A DNA stretch of 64,000 bases, from assembly GCA_026708085.1 (NCBI GenBank), contig JAPOVP010000162.1, positions 53,676 to 117,675 on the forward strand. Direction: 5' to 3'. Shown piece after piece: positions 1 to 8,808 of this stretch (positions within the stretch are counted from its first letter, which is position 1; every line of letters begins with the position of its first letter). The position numbers and the translations under genes are program-made. The notes beneath the pieces were generated by a model. That model was not told the origin of the DNA. It was given only the letters and a program-made list of their open reading frames with translations, and made no database searches. Origin of the DNA: Caldilineaceae bacterium. Lineage in GTDB: Bacteria; Chloroflexota; Anaerolineae; Caldilineales; Caldilineaceae.

Positions 1-1776
1 CAGCAGGCCGCGGCCTCGGTTCTGGACAAGCCGGAATGACTCCGGCCACCAGAAGTCGTAGCCGTCCACGCCGTTGACCCAAGCACGTCTCCACATCAGA
101 GGGAAGGACTCGTCCCAGAGGCGTCGATCGAGAGGCGTGTCCGGGCGGCAGAAGGTTACGTCGGGTTCTCCCGTCCAAGTAAGGTAGTCCAAGAAGATCG
201 TGCCTTTCGTACGTTCGTCGCTTTGAACGGCCACACCGATTTCGGCGACTGGCTCGTTTCCGGCCCCATCCAACGTCCACTTGAATGTATGACGTTCACC
301 TGGCTGGAGCCTGTGGGCCGGTCCGGCCTCGAGGGTCAGTTCGTCGTCCAAGGAACGGAACCTGCGCAGATACAGACTTACGTCCACGGCATGTTCGTTG
401 GCGGAGTCGGCCTCCAGTGCGGCTGAAACGGTCTGTCCGGGGTAGATGGACGGGGAAGCAAGCAGTGCGTAACCCCGCCGCTCAAAGTAGTCGGCAGTCT
501 CCTTTGAAGGGATAAAGGTAGAGGTAGCAGCGCGGGCCGGGCGTCCCGTTGCGACGCCCTCGTATTGGAGAGCCAGACTGCGGCTGCCCGACTGGCTGTG
601 GGCGGGCACGTTTTCAATGGTGAGTGTGCCGCGGCTGTCAACGCCTTCGTCGGCCATGAAGCCTTGAACAGAGCCTGGCAGTTCGAAGTGGTAACGGGCG
701 CCATTCTTGGGCGTGTGCAGGGGCTCCTGAAACAGTGCGCGCCCGACGTTGGCCACGTGCAGACTCTCGGTTACGGCATCGGTGATGGCCCTTCCCCCGT
801 CGGCGGTTGGCAGATATAACCGGTCAGACACTGGCCCGCGAAAGTCCGGGCCATCCTCAAGACCGGCGAGCCCGTTCTTGATTCCCAGGAGACAGCCAAC
901 GTTGCCGGAATTGCAGTCAGTGTCCCAACCGCTGGTGTTAACGATCATCAGCGACTTCTGGAAACTGTCGTCGCCGTGGAGAAGGGCATGGATGATGAGC
1001 GCGTGATTGGGCACCATGTGGCAGTTGCCACCGAACTTGTCGTAGCCAAAGTTGGCGGCGATCTGCTCGCGCGTTGCGCGCCAGTCATCTCCGTGGCGCG
1101 CATGCCACTCCCGAATCCGGTCGATCATTGCGCGAATGAGGGAGTTTTCGGGAATGACTGTCAGGCCGGTATCGATAAGTTTCTGGATATCCGTTTCAAC
1201 AAAGGCCTGGGCTTCCATGGCGGCCAGCACCTGCGCGCCATGAATGGCGACGCCATCGTGGGAGACACTGGCGGCCCGCCGCGCCAGTTCGGCAGCCAGC
1301 TCAGGGTCACCGGGCGCGACCATGGCCCAGCCGTCAATGAAGATCTGGGCCCCGATCTGCTCAGCCACGACCTGGCCGTTCAGGGCCATCGAACCGCTCT
1401 CCGGGGCGGGAGTGCCTTCTTTCAGACGCAGATAAGCTGTATGCTCGGAAGAGTTTCCCATCCCTCCCCACCACAGGATCGTGCGTTCTTCGATAATATA
1501 GTTCAGCCAGCTCTGCCCGATCTGCGCAGCGGAGATCGCCCGACTGTTGCCATAGTCGGGTAGGGCGCGCAGAAAGGTGAATGTGCCGGAAATGTCGTCG
1601 TCGGTGACGATAAGCGGCACATCCAAATGCTCGTGGACGTAGTAGTTGATTTCGCCAAACTGTTCATTCAGCACTTCATAACTCCAGCCTTCAAAAGGCC
1701 TCCCCAGATAGACGCCGATCAGCTTACCCAGTACGCCGGCGTAGACTCGTTCGGTATAGTCGCTTGGAATAGACAT
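1..1776 (-). CDS. ADP-ribosylglycohydrolase family protein (3' end outside window)
   Basis: The frame is open from ATG at 1776 to the window edge, giving 592 codons without a stop. A good Shine-Dalgarno (AAGGAG) lies 8 nt upstream of the ATG. The N-terminal ~330 residues look like the ADP-ribosylglycohydrolase fold: an early GVLGKLIGVYLGRPFEG stretch, an acidic VTDDDISGTF motif near residue 55 and GWDTDCNSGNVG near residue 290. These match the two metal-binding motifs of the family, with Cys where many members have Thr after DTD. The family removes ADP-ribose from proteins or small molecules using Mg2+; members in sugar-catabolic loci often have no known substrate. After about residue 340 there is a beta-rich extension, possibly a carbohydrate-binding-like module, which is inference. 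It is the last gene of a minus-strand run after the LRR and Nudix genes. Confidence 0.82.
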   Translation of the reverse strand, partial: MSIPSDYTERVYAGVLGKLIGVYLGRPFEGWSYEVLNEQFGEINYYVHEHLDVPLIVTDDDISGTFTFLRALPDYGNSRAISAAQIGQSWLNYIIEERTILWWGGMGNSSEHTAYLRLKEGTPAPESGSMALNGQVVAEQIGAQIFIDGWAMVAPGDPELAAELARRAASVSHDGVAIHGAQVLAAMEAQAFVETDIQKLIDTGLTVIPENSLIRAMIDRIREWHARHGDDWRATREQIAANFGYDKFGGNCHMVPNHALIIHALLHGDDSFQKSLMIVNTSGWDTDCNSGNVGCLLGIKNGLAGLEDGPDFRGPVSDRLYLPTADGGRAITDAVTESLHVANVGRALFQEPLHTPKNGARYHFELPGSVQGFMADEGVDSRGTLTIENVPAHSQSGSRSLALQYEGVATGRPARAATSTFIPSKETADYFERRGYALLASPSIYPGQTVSAALEADSANEHAVDVSLYLRRFRSLDDELTLEAGPAHRLQPGERHTFKWTLDGAGNEPVAEIGVAVQSDERTKGTIFLDYLTWTGEPDVTFCRPDTPLDRRLWDESFPLMWRRAWVNGVDGYDFWWPESFRLVQNRGRGLL

Positions 1777-1875
1777 CAAATTGCTCCTTGATGATGCGCG
1801 TCTTGTCTCAGGCGCCGTTGGCGGACAGTTCCTTCATGTGAGTTGTGCATGCCAGGCGTATTCCGCCCATTTACC

Positions 1876-3690
1876 TCATTCGCAGAAAGGCAGTCCAGTG
1901 TCGATGAGATCGCTGTCGCTAACTTGATAAAGCGTCTGAGGAAGGCATCCTCCAAGAAGGTTGCCGGCCAGTCGCAGCGTTCTCAAGTTGGCGATTTCTC
2001 CCAATTCATCGGGGACTGTCCCCGTCAGTTCATTCTTGCTGAGACCCAGCTCCCTCAGGCTGGACATTGAGCCCAGAGCGGCGGGAATCTGTTGCGTCAA
2101 CCGGTTTCGGTCAAGCAGTAACGAGCGAAGGTCTTCGAGCGCGCCGAACGCGGCGGGGATTCCCCCCGTCAGCTTGTTTGCAGCCAGATCCAACTGGCGA
2201 AGATTCTCGAGCGCGCTCAACCCGGGGGGAACTTCGCCTGTCAGTTCATTGCCGTTCAGCCGCAATTCTTTCAGGTCCAGTAGATTCTCCAGCGACGAAG
2301 GGATCTCCCCAGTCAGCTCATTACCGTCGAGACGAAGCCATTGGAGTTTGGCGAGGGCGCCCAGTTCCCGTGGAATCTCTCCTGAGAGACGATTGTTGTG
2401 AAGGTGCAGCCATTCAAGGTCAGCCAGCGTACCCAAGACACCTGGTATCTGCCCGGTTAACTGGTTTCCCTGAAGGTCCAGTCCTTCCAGGAAGAATAGG
2501 TTGCTTAACTCCGAGGGGATTTCGCCGGTCAGACGGTTGTCTGCGAGGCCCAGTTCCCGCAGTTTGCTGAGGCCTGTAAGCTCAGTCGGAATCTCACCTG
2601 CCAGTCGATTATCACTGAGCCTAAGCCACTCCAGGCTGAAGAGCGCGCTCAGTTCGACAGGAACCGGACCAGACAGTCTGTTGTCGGAGAGATCCAACTC
2701 ACGCAGGTTGGTCAGCTTTCCCAGTTCAGTCGGAATGGGGCCAGAAAGGCTGTTTCCGTCGAGCCTCAGCCATGCCAGATTGGTAAGCGCAGCCAGCTCG
2801 GCAGGGATGGGTCCAGCCAGGTCGTTGTCGAACAGGTGTAGCCAATCCAGATGCGTGAGATCACCCAGCTCAGGGGGAATGTGACCGGAAAGATGATTCT
2901 TCTGTAGGCCCAAACCCTCCAGATTTTGCAGCAGGCCCAGTTCTGCCGGGATTACACCCTCCAGATGGTTGCCATCGAGTCGAAACCACTCCACGCTGGC
3001 AAGTCCGCCAAGAGTTGAAGGGATACTACCGGTCAGCTGGTTCCTGTGAAGACCCAGTCCCTGCAGGTTGTTTAGTGCGCCAAGAGTCTCTGGAATCGTG
3101 CCGGTCAGTCGATTGCCATCCAGGCGAAGCCAGATCAGTTTGGAGAGCGCGCCGAGCTCCCTGGGTATGATTCCAGTCAGGTGGTTCTCGTGAAGGCCAA
3201 GACCTTGCAGTTCAATCAGGGCGCTCAGCCCAAAAGGGATATTTCCGGTAAGCCGGTTGTCGTACAGCCATAGCCATTCAAGGTTTTCCAGCCTGCCGAG
3301 CTCCGCCGGAATCTTGCCTGTCAGACGATTGCCGTGAAGCCATAGCCCTTCAAGTTCGGTTAGGGAGCCCAGCGAAGGCGGCAACTCGCCCGTCAAACCT
3401 CTGCCATCGAGCCGAATCTCGGTCACGCGAAGCGGCGTCGATTCCGTGTCGATACCGACGCCCTCCCAGTCTTCGATTGATTGTTGCGCACTCCAATTCA
3501 GGGTAGCCTGGCCTGCAAGTCTATCCCTGAAGCTGAGAAGCAAGGCGCAGTCATCGACCAGTTCGACATTGTCCGCAGGGTTCTTCACGGCGATGCCGTT
3601 GGAACAGAGCGCCTTTTCCAGCTGCCCAGTTGTGAAGTCACATCCGGTTGCCATGAGAGAGGCCATCGCAGCCATACACAGAATCTGCAT
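1876..3690 (-). CDS. secreted leucine-rich-repeat lipoprotein, 21 plant-type LRRs
   Basis: After a hydrophobic leader (MQILCMAAMASLMATGC) with a lipobox-like Cys, a ~70-residue cap is followed by 21 consecutive repeats of exactly 24 residues. The consensus is LxxLxLxxNxLTGxIPxxLGxLxx, the plant-specific LRR class. The array ends in a short cap containing two Cys. Such proteins are binding solenoids; here the protein is probably anchored or secreted on the cell surface, and its ligand is unknown. ATG at 3690 was chosen because it gives a compact lipoprotein signal. An upstream GTG at 3750 in the same frame would add 20 residues and cannot be excluded, as neither has an ideal Shine-Dalgarno. 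It lies downstream of the Nudix gene and upstream of the ADP-ribosylglycohydrolase on the same strand. Confidence 0.85.
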   Translation of the reverse strand: MQILCMAAMASLMATGCDFTTGQLEKALCSNGIAVKNPADNVELVDDCALLLSFRDRLAGQATLNWSAQQSIEDWEGVGIDTESTPLRVTEIRLDGRGLTGELPPSLGSLTELEGLWLHGNRLTGKIPAELGRLENLEWLWLYDNRLTGNIPFGLSALIELQGLGLHENHLTGIIPRELGALSKLIWLRLDGNRLTGTIPETLGALNNLQGLGLHRNQLTGSIPSTLGGLASVEWFRLDGNHLEGVIPAELGLLQNLEGLGLQKNHLSGHIPPELGDLTHLDWLHLFDNDLAGPIPAELAALTNLAWLRLDGNSLSGPIPTELGKLTNLRELDLSDNRLSGPVPVELSALFSLEWLRLSDNRLAGEIPTELTGLSKLRELGLADNRLTGEIPSELSNLFFLEGLDLQGNQLTGQIPGVLGTLADLEWLHLHNNRLSGEIPRELGALAKLQWLRLDGNELTGEIPSSLENLLDLKELRLNGNELTGEVPPGLSALENLRQLDLAANKLTGGIPAAFGALEDLRSLLLDRNRLTQQIPAALGSMSSLRELGLSKNELTGTVPDELGEIANLRTLRLAGNLLGGCLPQTLYQVSDSDLIDTGLPFCE

Positions 3691-3952
3691 TACTCTGGCA
3701 ATTGATCCCCTGTGATTGCGCAAATGGCATTTGCCACGTTCCGGGCACACGGTTTCTACTCCATATTCATTGTCGGGGATCAGCCCTATGAATGGTCAAA
3801 GGGAGAAAAAAGAAAGGCAGATTATGGGGTGTGGAAGTCGAATTCAACTGGACCGATACTCTTGTTCCCCGAGACGGATGTGGTCCGAATCCTGCCTTGC
3901 CTGGACCTCACAAGGTTTACGTGTGATCCTGCGCTTCTACGAAGAGAAAAGA

Positions 3953-4708
3953 CTACTCGTATTCAGGCCAGTAAAACTCTCGTCTGGTGGGATCGTCGTA
4001 GCCGTCCATCCATTCATTCCTCAGTCCTGGCGTCTTGATCGCCGCCTCGACGATAGCCCGGTTGAAGTCGCCAACCAGTTCATGCTGCAAATACTCGCTG
4101 ACTGGCATCCACAGGCACTCGTCGATCTCCCAGTCGTCACGTTCAATGGCATGGGTCAGCGGCGAGAGCCTGCAAATGAAGTAGATGTCCGATTTTCCAT
4201 AGCGGTAACCATGCCAGTGCCGCCAGCAGACCACGGCCTCGAATTCTGTCTCGATCCCGGTCTCTTCAAGAACCTCACGCACGACAGCTGTAGCCAGGTG
4301 TTCGCCTGGATGGAGCGCGCCGCCGGGCAGTTTATAGTATGGACGTGACGATCCGCGATGCCTTTCTGAGACGACCAACAGCTCCCGGTTTTCGTTTATC
4401 ACAACGCCCCCCGCTCCGATGTAGTGGGTTGCGTACCCTGGAACCAAGGCATCATCCTGAAGTTTGCGGACGAGCAAAACGTAGTTTGGCTCGGAATGAT
4501 GGAATTCAAAGCCGGCCGCCGTGGAGATAGGAATGAAGGCGGCTCGTTCAATTGGAAGGTGTAGCCAGACGAGAAACCGGCCGTCCTGGATCCATTTCAC
4601 CAGAGAAGAGGAGAGCCCTTGTTCGAAGGAATGCAGGTCGGAGGGCAGGTCTTCGGTATTGATCTCGATGCCGTTGAATCGGTTGACAGCGTGTGGCAAA
4701 ATGTTCAT
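3953..4708 (-). CDS. Nudix hydrolase, NUDT6-like with pre-Nudix domain
   Basis: The 251-residue protein carries a full Nudix box at residues 130-152: G130, E136, R144-E145, E148-E149 and G151, matching GX5EX7REUXEEXGU. The enzyme should cleave a nucleoside diphosphate linked to another moiety, using Mg2+ bound by the glutamates. About 90 residues precede the Nudix fold (FLVWLHLPIERAAFIP and surroundings) and resemble the pre-Nudix domain of NUDT6/FGF2-antisense proteins. The Shine-Dalgarno is AAAGGTGAC, 4-5 nt before ATG at 4708. The substrate cannot be told from sequence. The gene heads the minus-strand run that continues into the LRR protein. Confidence 0.87.
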   Translation of the reverse strand: MNILPHAVNRFNGIEINTEDLPSDLHSFEQGLSSSLVKWIQDGRFLVWLHLPIERAAFIPISTAAGFEFHHSEPNYVLLVRKLQDDALVPGYATHYIGAGGVVINENRELLVVSERHRGSSRPYYKLPGGALHPGEHLATAVVREVLEETGIETEFEAVVCWRHWHGYRYGKSDIYFICRLSPLTHAIERDDWEIDECLWMPVSEYLQHELVGDFNRAIVEAAIKTPGLRNEWMDGYDDPTRREFYWPEYE

Positions 4709-5148
4709 CGGGTCACCTTTCGGGAAAGAGATTGCTTACCGGACCTGCGCCACTCCTGATAGACTGCGCCCGGCACAGTTGAAGAGTTCAGAAAGAAAAG
4801 GCACAATTCACTTGTTACCGTCTGGAGGATCGGTTTGCAACACAGAACGGATCCCAGCCGGAAGTATCCGAGTGTTCAGGAATAGTGATGGCAGGATTTG
4901 GGTCACGAATTTTACTTTATTCGATCTATTTTAGTCGCCCAGGTTGCACAAATCAAGTTAAAGAAGGCGTATTTCTTTGACGGGGTATAGTAAAAAGACC
5001 TTCCTGGTGTGCTATTCTGGATTCGAGTTGCCGGGGTAGCCTACTCGCCCAAATATAGTAGGGGTGGGTCCTTTTGTACTGGCACACAGATTGCCGGCCC
5101 CCCTTTCCACATCTTCAGCCAAGGTAGAAGAGTACAGGAGAATGAGCT
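4709..5148. other. intergenic gap between divergent Nudix and dienelactone hydrolase genes
   Basis: This 440-bp divergent region must hold the promoters of both flanking genes. It contains an AT-richer stretch around 4905-4935. At 5013-5018 there is a possible extended -10 (TGnTATTCT) for the rightward gene, but no convincing -35 was found. No ORF with coding character is seen. Confidence 0.5.
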
Positions 5149-5901
5149 ATGTACACAACCGATCAGTATGAGGGAATGCTCGCAGAAACCGTCGCAATTC
5201 GCGGCGGAGACGGAGAACGAGTACTTGCTTACTGTGCCCGCCCTCTTGGGTCAGGCCCGTTTCCCGGCGTGGTATTGATCCACCATATGCCGGGGTGGGA
5301 CGAATGGTACCGAGAGGCCACTCGCAGGTTCGCCCATCACGGATACGCGGCTATCTCTCCAAATCTGTATGAAAGATTCGGGCATGGTTCGCCAGAGGAT
5401 GTTGCAGCGGCGGTACGGGCAGACGGCGGCGTGCCCGATGATCAGGCCGTTGCCGATCTGGAAGCTTCGATGCACCATTTGCGGGCCTTGCCCTACGTGA
5501 ACGGAAAGATAGGTGTCTTTGGCACTTGCTCCGGCGGTCGGCATGCGGTGCTCGTAGCGAGCCGCGTTACCGGCTTCGACGCGGTCGTCGACTGCTGGGG
5601 AGGCGGCGTAGTGATGCCGGATGACCAGCTCACACCACAGAGACCTGTTGCTCCCATAGACTACACTGCCGACCTGGACTGTCCCGTCTTGGGTCTGTTC
5701 GGCGCCGAGGATCACAGCCCGACAACGGCTGACGTCGCTGTACATGAAGAGGCCCTCAAGAAACATGGAAAGGAGTTCGAATTCCACATGTATGAGGGGG
5801 CGGGGCACGGCTTTTTCTACTACCACCGGCCTAGCTATCGACAGGCCCAGGCCGTCGACGGTTGGGACAAGATCTGGGCGTTTCTTGGCCAGAAACTGTG
5901 A
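5149..5901 (+). CDS. dienelactone hydrolase family protein
   Basis: The 250-residue alpha/beta hydrolase has the dienelactone hydrolase triad: nucleophile Cys127 in GTCSGG, Asp188 in FGAED and His220 in GAGHGFF. The family opens lactones such as dienelactones, though many members have unknown physiological substrates. The ATG at 5149 is preceded by AGGAGA at about 9 nt. The small DUF6295-like gene follows after 50-65 bp on the same strand, so the two are probably co-transcribed. No other aromatic-ring-cleavage genes are in the window, so a role in chloroaromatic degradation is not supported by context. Confidence 0.9.
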   Translation: MYTTDQYEGMLAETVAIRGGDGERVLAYCARPLGSGPFPGVVLIHHMPGWDEWYREATRRFAHHGYAAISPNLYERFGHGSPEDVAAAVRADGGVPDDQAVADLEASMHHLRALPYVNGKIGVFGTCSGGRHAVLVASRVTGFDAVVDCWGGGVVMPDDQLTPQRPVAPIDYTADLDCPVLGLFGAEDHSPTTADVAVHEEALKKHGKEFEFHMYEGAGHGFFYYHRPSYRQAQAVDGWDKIWAFLGQKL

Positions 5902-5966
5902 AATTGAACTGTTAACTGGGGAATAGACAGACAAAAGAGGCATTTCATGACATGGGGAAAGAAATC

Positions 5967-6248
5967 ATGTGTACGATGATAGTTCAAAAGGTCTCTGTTG
6001 ATGGGTTTGGCAAAGGCGCCGACGGCTGGTTTGACATGAACCAGGCGAACGTCAGCTGGGATCACCCCTTCCATGCACCGGAGGAACACGCCCTCAACAT
6101 TGACTTCGTCAATGAGAGCTACGGGCCCGGCGCCCGCGTGGCAGTAGAGTTAAGCGTCGAAGGGGCACGCCAGCTGGTGGAGACGATTCAGTCCGTACTT
6201 GTGGAAGCTGAGAATCGAGGGCTAATCGGGGATGAGGCTCCGGGCTAG
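5967..6248 (+). CDS. small conserved protein, DUF6295-like
   Basis: A 93-residue protein starting MCTMIVQKVSV, with a central KGADGWFDMNQANVSWDHPFHAPEEHALNIDF region split by a conserved-looking Trp and His-rich patch, and a C-terminal helix. This resembles the uncharacterised DUF6295 family, recalled from memory and not searched. It has Cys, His and Asp residues that could bind metal. ATG at 5967 is preferred because family members begin MCT and GGGGAAAG lies just upstream; an in-frame ATG at 5952 would add five residues. It follows the dienelactone hydrolase and may act with it. No function is known. Confidence 0.72.
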   Translation: MCTMIVQKVSVDGFGKGADGWFDMNQANVSWDHPFHAPEEHALNIDFVNESYGPGARVAVELSVEGARQLVETIQSVLVEAENRGLIGDEAPG

Positions 6249-6267
6249 TCAAGCAGCCGGAAAGGGT

Positions 6268-6290
6268 AGGCGTGCGGCGGAGCCACGCCT
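6268..6290. terminator. hairpin between convergent genes
   Basis: AGGCGTG and CACGCCT form a 7-bp stem around a 9-nt loop, between the end of the DUF6295-like gene (+) and the end of rtcB (-). There is no clear T run on either strand, so this is only a weak bidirectional terminator candidate. Confidence 0.4.
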
Positions 6291-6333
6291 TCATTCCACT
6301 AGGTGGTGTCCGGCGATCCAGCCGGGGAGCCGT

Positions 6334-7578
6334 TCAGTCCCGGTAGGGGTCGTACTCGTTTTCGCCGGCCATGGCCACGCCTAACGGCCTGAGCGTATGG
6401 AGAATGCGAATCGTGTTACGGTGATGTTCCAACACTTCTGGCAGGCGCTTGTAGGCCTGGGGCGCCTCGTCCGTTCCCGCCCCACGCAACGTCGCTCCTA
6501 TCTTCCGGACCGAGTCCAGCATTTGCTCGCGGTGGATCTGCCCTGCCTTCACCTGGATTTTGCGCCCTTTCTTCCAACGGAAGCGGCCGGCAGCCTGCGT
6601 GCGCGACATCAGGCGGCCCGCACCGTGGACGGTCGAATAGAGCGCCATTTGGCCTTCCTGGCTTTCGACGCCCTCGAGGACGACCGATGTGTCTCCCATC
6701 GAGCCGCCTACAAAACCCTTCTGCCCCGGGAATGCCGGTGTTGCTCCTTTGCGCGTGACCCATAGCTCTTGGCCGCGGTGCTCCTCCTTCCAGGCGAAAT
6801 TGTGGTGGTTGTGAATCTCTTCGACGATCTTGGCGCCCAGCAGCCTGGCGACCCGATTGCAGACCCAGTTTCTCCCCGCGTAGGCATAGCGGCCAGCCAA
6901 GAGCATACAGGCCAGGTACTCCTGTCCCAGGTCTGAGTCGATTTCCAAGAGGCTTGGAACGACATCCAAGGCGCTTCGGCGGCGCCGGGACCTCTTTTTT
7001 CCAGTAGGTGCGGGCTCCTGTTGGACATCCCGCCCGCGGTCGGCCGCCTTCATGAAGTGGGTGGCGAGGCGGTGGCCCAGTCCCCTTGACCCAAAGTGGG
7101 CGCCAATCCAGATGCGGCTTTTCTCATCTTCGAAAATGTCGACGTAGTGATTGCCGCTGCCGACTGTTCCCAGCTGCTCGGCTGCCAGCTTTTTCAGACT
7201 ATGGGCAACGGGCAGGTGCCACGCCGGATCATCGTCGAATAGCTGATGATCTACCCTCTCTTTGTTCTTGCGACCGATGCCAAAGGAGATCGTGCGCCAG
7301 ACGTCATCCATGATCGTTTGAATGTTTGCTTTCACCTCACGCGCGGGGATATCCAGGCGAACGGCCTTGTTGCCGCAAGCGATATCGTAACCGACGCCGG
7401 CAGGATTCAGCTTGTCACGATAGGCGACAACGCCGCCGATGGGAACGGAATAGCCCAGATGGTGGTCGGCCATCAAGGCGACCGCCTCTGCTTCGCCGGC
7501 ACAGTTGAGTATCTGGGCGACTGCGTTGTCCAGGGGATCGCCCCAGACGGGGATGTTTTGAATCAATTCAAAGGACAT
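6334..7578 (-). CDS. rtcB: RtcB-family RNA ligase
   Basis: The 414-residue protein has the RtcB signature blocks: GVGYDIACG (Asp65, Cys68 for Mn2+), GTVGSGNHYVDI near 137, GSRGLGH near 163, HNHHNFAW near 256, and HGAGRLMSRTQA with the His that carries GMP at about 318. RtcB joins RNA 2',3'-cyclic-phosphate or 3'-phosphate ends to 5'-OH ends using GTP. A short very basic patch at residues 193-201 (GKKRSRRRR) interrupts the usual sequence and could contact RNA. GAGGAA precedes ATG at 7578. No archease or RtcA gene is adjacent. The upstream gene on the same strand is Gfo/Idh, 70 bp away, so co-transcription is possible but not shown. Confidence 0.93.
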   Translation of the reverse strand: MSFELIQNIPVWGDPLDNAVAQILNCAGEAEAVALMADHHLGYSVPIGGVVAYRDKLNPAGVGYDIACGNKAVRLDIPAREVKANIQTIMDDVWRTISFGIGRKNKERVDHQLFDDDPAWHLPVAHSLKKLAAEQLGTVGSGNHYVDIFEDEKSRIWIGAHFGSRGLGHRLATHFMKAADRGRDVQQEPAPTGKKRSRRRRSALDVVPSLLEIDSDLGQEYLACMLLAGRYAYAGRNWVCNRVARLLGAKIVEEIHNHHNFAWKEEHRGQELWVTRKGATPAFPGQKGFVGGSMGDTSVVLEGVESQEGQMALYSTVHGAGRLMSRTQAAGRFRWKKGRKIQVKAGQIHREQMLDSVRKIGATLRGAGTDEAPQAYKRLPEVLEHHRNTIRILHTLRPLGVAMAGENEYDPYRD

Positions 7579-7648
7579 CGGTTCCTCAAAGTCAGGCGAG
7601 AGAATGCAGCAATAGAGCCTTGATGATTAGTGGGGGATTCGGTCGCGG

Positions 7649-8758
7649 TCATGACGGCCTGACACCGCTGTAGACGCCCTCTGGGAGCGGAAGCGGGCGT
7701 TTGCAACTCGTGGTCAGTTCCACATGCTGTCCTGTCTCAGATGCGACGTGAATTGCTTCCATAATTTCCAGCACATGAAGCGCCAGTTTGCCGCTTGCCC
7801 GATGCGGTTCCCCCTCAGCAGTGCTGACCGCCATATCGGCCGGACCTATACCCCGGCTGTTGCCGGCATGACCGAATCGCAGCGGCAAATCCCTCCAAGA
7901 ATCGTCGTCGTACGTCCGAACCTGCAGCGGCCCGCCGAATGTGTTCGGATCGGGCAGGTTGAGCGTTCCCGTCGCACCGTACAACTCGATTCGGGGCAGG
8001 CCGGATGCCTGTGTATCGAAGGTGGTGATGATGGTGCCGATGGCGCCGCACTCGAAGTCGAGGACTCCTGTAACGTAGGTCGGCACCTCGACATCGATGA
8101 TCTCACCTTTTCGCGGCTGGCTGACGATCGTACGTTTCGACCAGGTAGCTCTACCTGAACCAGTTACGCGACACACCGGTCCGAGCAGATGAACCATAGC
8201 AGTCAGATAGTAGACGCCCATATCCAACATGGGGCCGCCGCCCGGCTTATAGAAGAAAGCTGGGTTGGCGTGCCAGTACTCGTGTCCACGGCTCATCATG
8301 AATGCGTTTACCGCCACCGGCGCGCCGATTTTTCCTTCATCCAGATAAAGTCGCGCCGACTGATGTCCGGCGCCGAGAAAAGTGTCCGGCGCACAGCCAA
8401 TGCGAAGATTCCTGTCGGCGGCAAGCTCCACCAACGCCTTTCCTTCGGAAAAATTCGCTGCTAACGGCTTCTCGCTATAGACGGATTTTCCAGCCTCCAG
8501 TGCTGCCTTGCTGACAGGATAGTGAGCGGTAGGAGGTGTGAGGTTGAGAACAATATCGATATCCGGGGCTGCGTAAAGTTCGTCCAGAGACAATACGGTC
8601 AGGCCATACTTTTCCGACTGCGTTTGTGCTGCGGCCGGAATCATGTCGGCGCAGGCGACGATGTCGATCTCCGGCAGTTCACGGGCAACTTCAATGTATC
8701 TGCTGCTGATGATGCCGCAACCGACCAGACCGATGCGCGCCGGCAGTTCCATCGTCAT
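7649..8758 (-). CDS. Gfo/Idh/MocA family oxidoreductase
   Basis: The 369-residue protein begins with a Rossmann NAD(P) motif (IGLVGCGIISSRYIEVA) and has the family EKP motif in YSEKPLAANFSEG near residue 95, followed by the C-terminal alpha/beta dimerisation and substrate domain. Members oxidise or reduce sugars, inositols or related polyols; the substrate here is unknown. AGGAG lies 8 nt before ATG at 8758. The thuA-like gene ends 50 bp upstream on the same strand, and ThuA with Gfo/Idh is a common sugar-utilisation pair. The upstream promoters at 9510-9641 probably serve both genes. Confidence 0.9.
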   Translation of the reverse strand: MTMELPARIGLVGCGIISSRYIEVARELPEIDIVACADMIPAAAQTQSEKYGLTVLSLDELYAAPDIDIVLNLTPPTAHYPVSKAALEAGKSVYSEKPLAANFSEGKALVELAADRNLRIGCAPDTFLGAGHQSARLYLDEGKIGAPVAVNAFMMSRGHEYWHANPAFFYKPGGGPMLDMGVYYLTAMVHLLGPVCRVTGSGRATWSKRTIVSQPRKGEIIDVEVPTYVTGVLDFECGAIGTIITTFDTQASGLPRIELYGATGTLNLPDPNTFGGPLQVRTYDDDSWRDLPLRFGHAGNSRGIGPADMAVSTAEGEPHRASGKLALHVLEIMEAIHVASETGQHVELTTSCKRPLPLPEGVYSGVRPS

Positions 8759-8808
8759 TGCACTTTCTCCTGGAGCATACGTATAGCGGATGGAAGTCCT
8801 GGCCCGAT

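Noticed and set aside
1961..2884. Several + strand frames across the LRR gene
   Set aside because: Repeated DNA leaves long antisense frames; only the minus strand gives a regular protein repeat.
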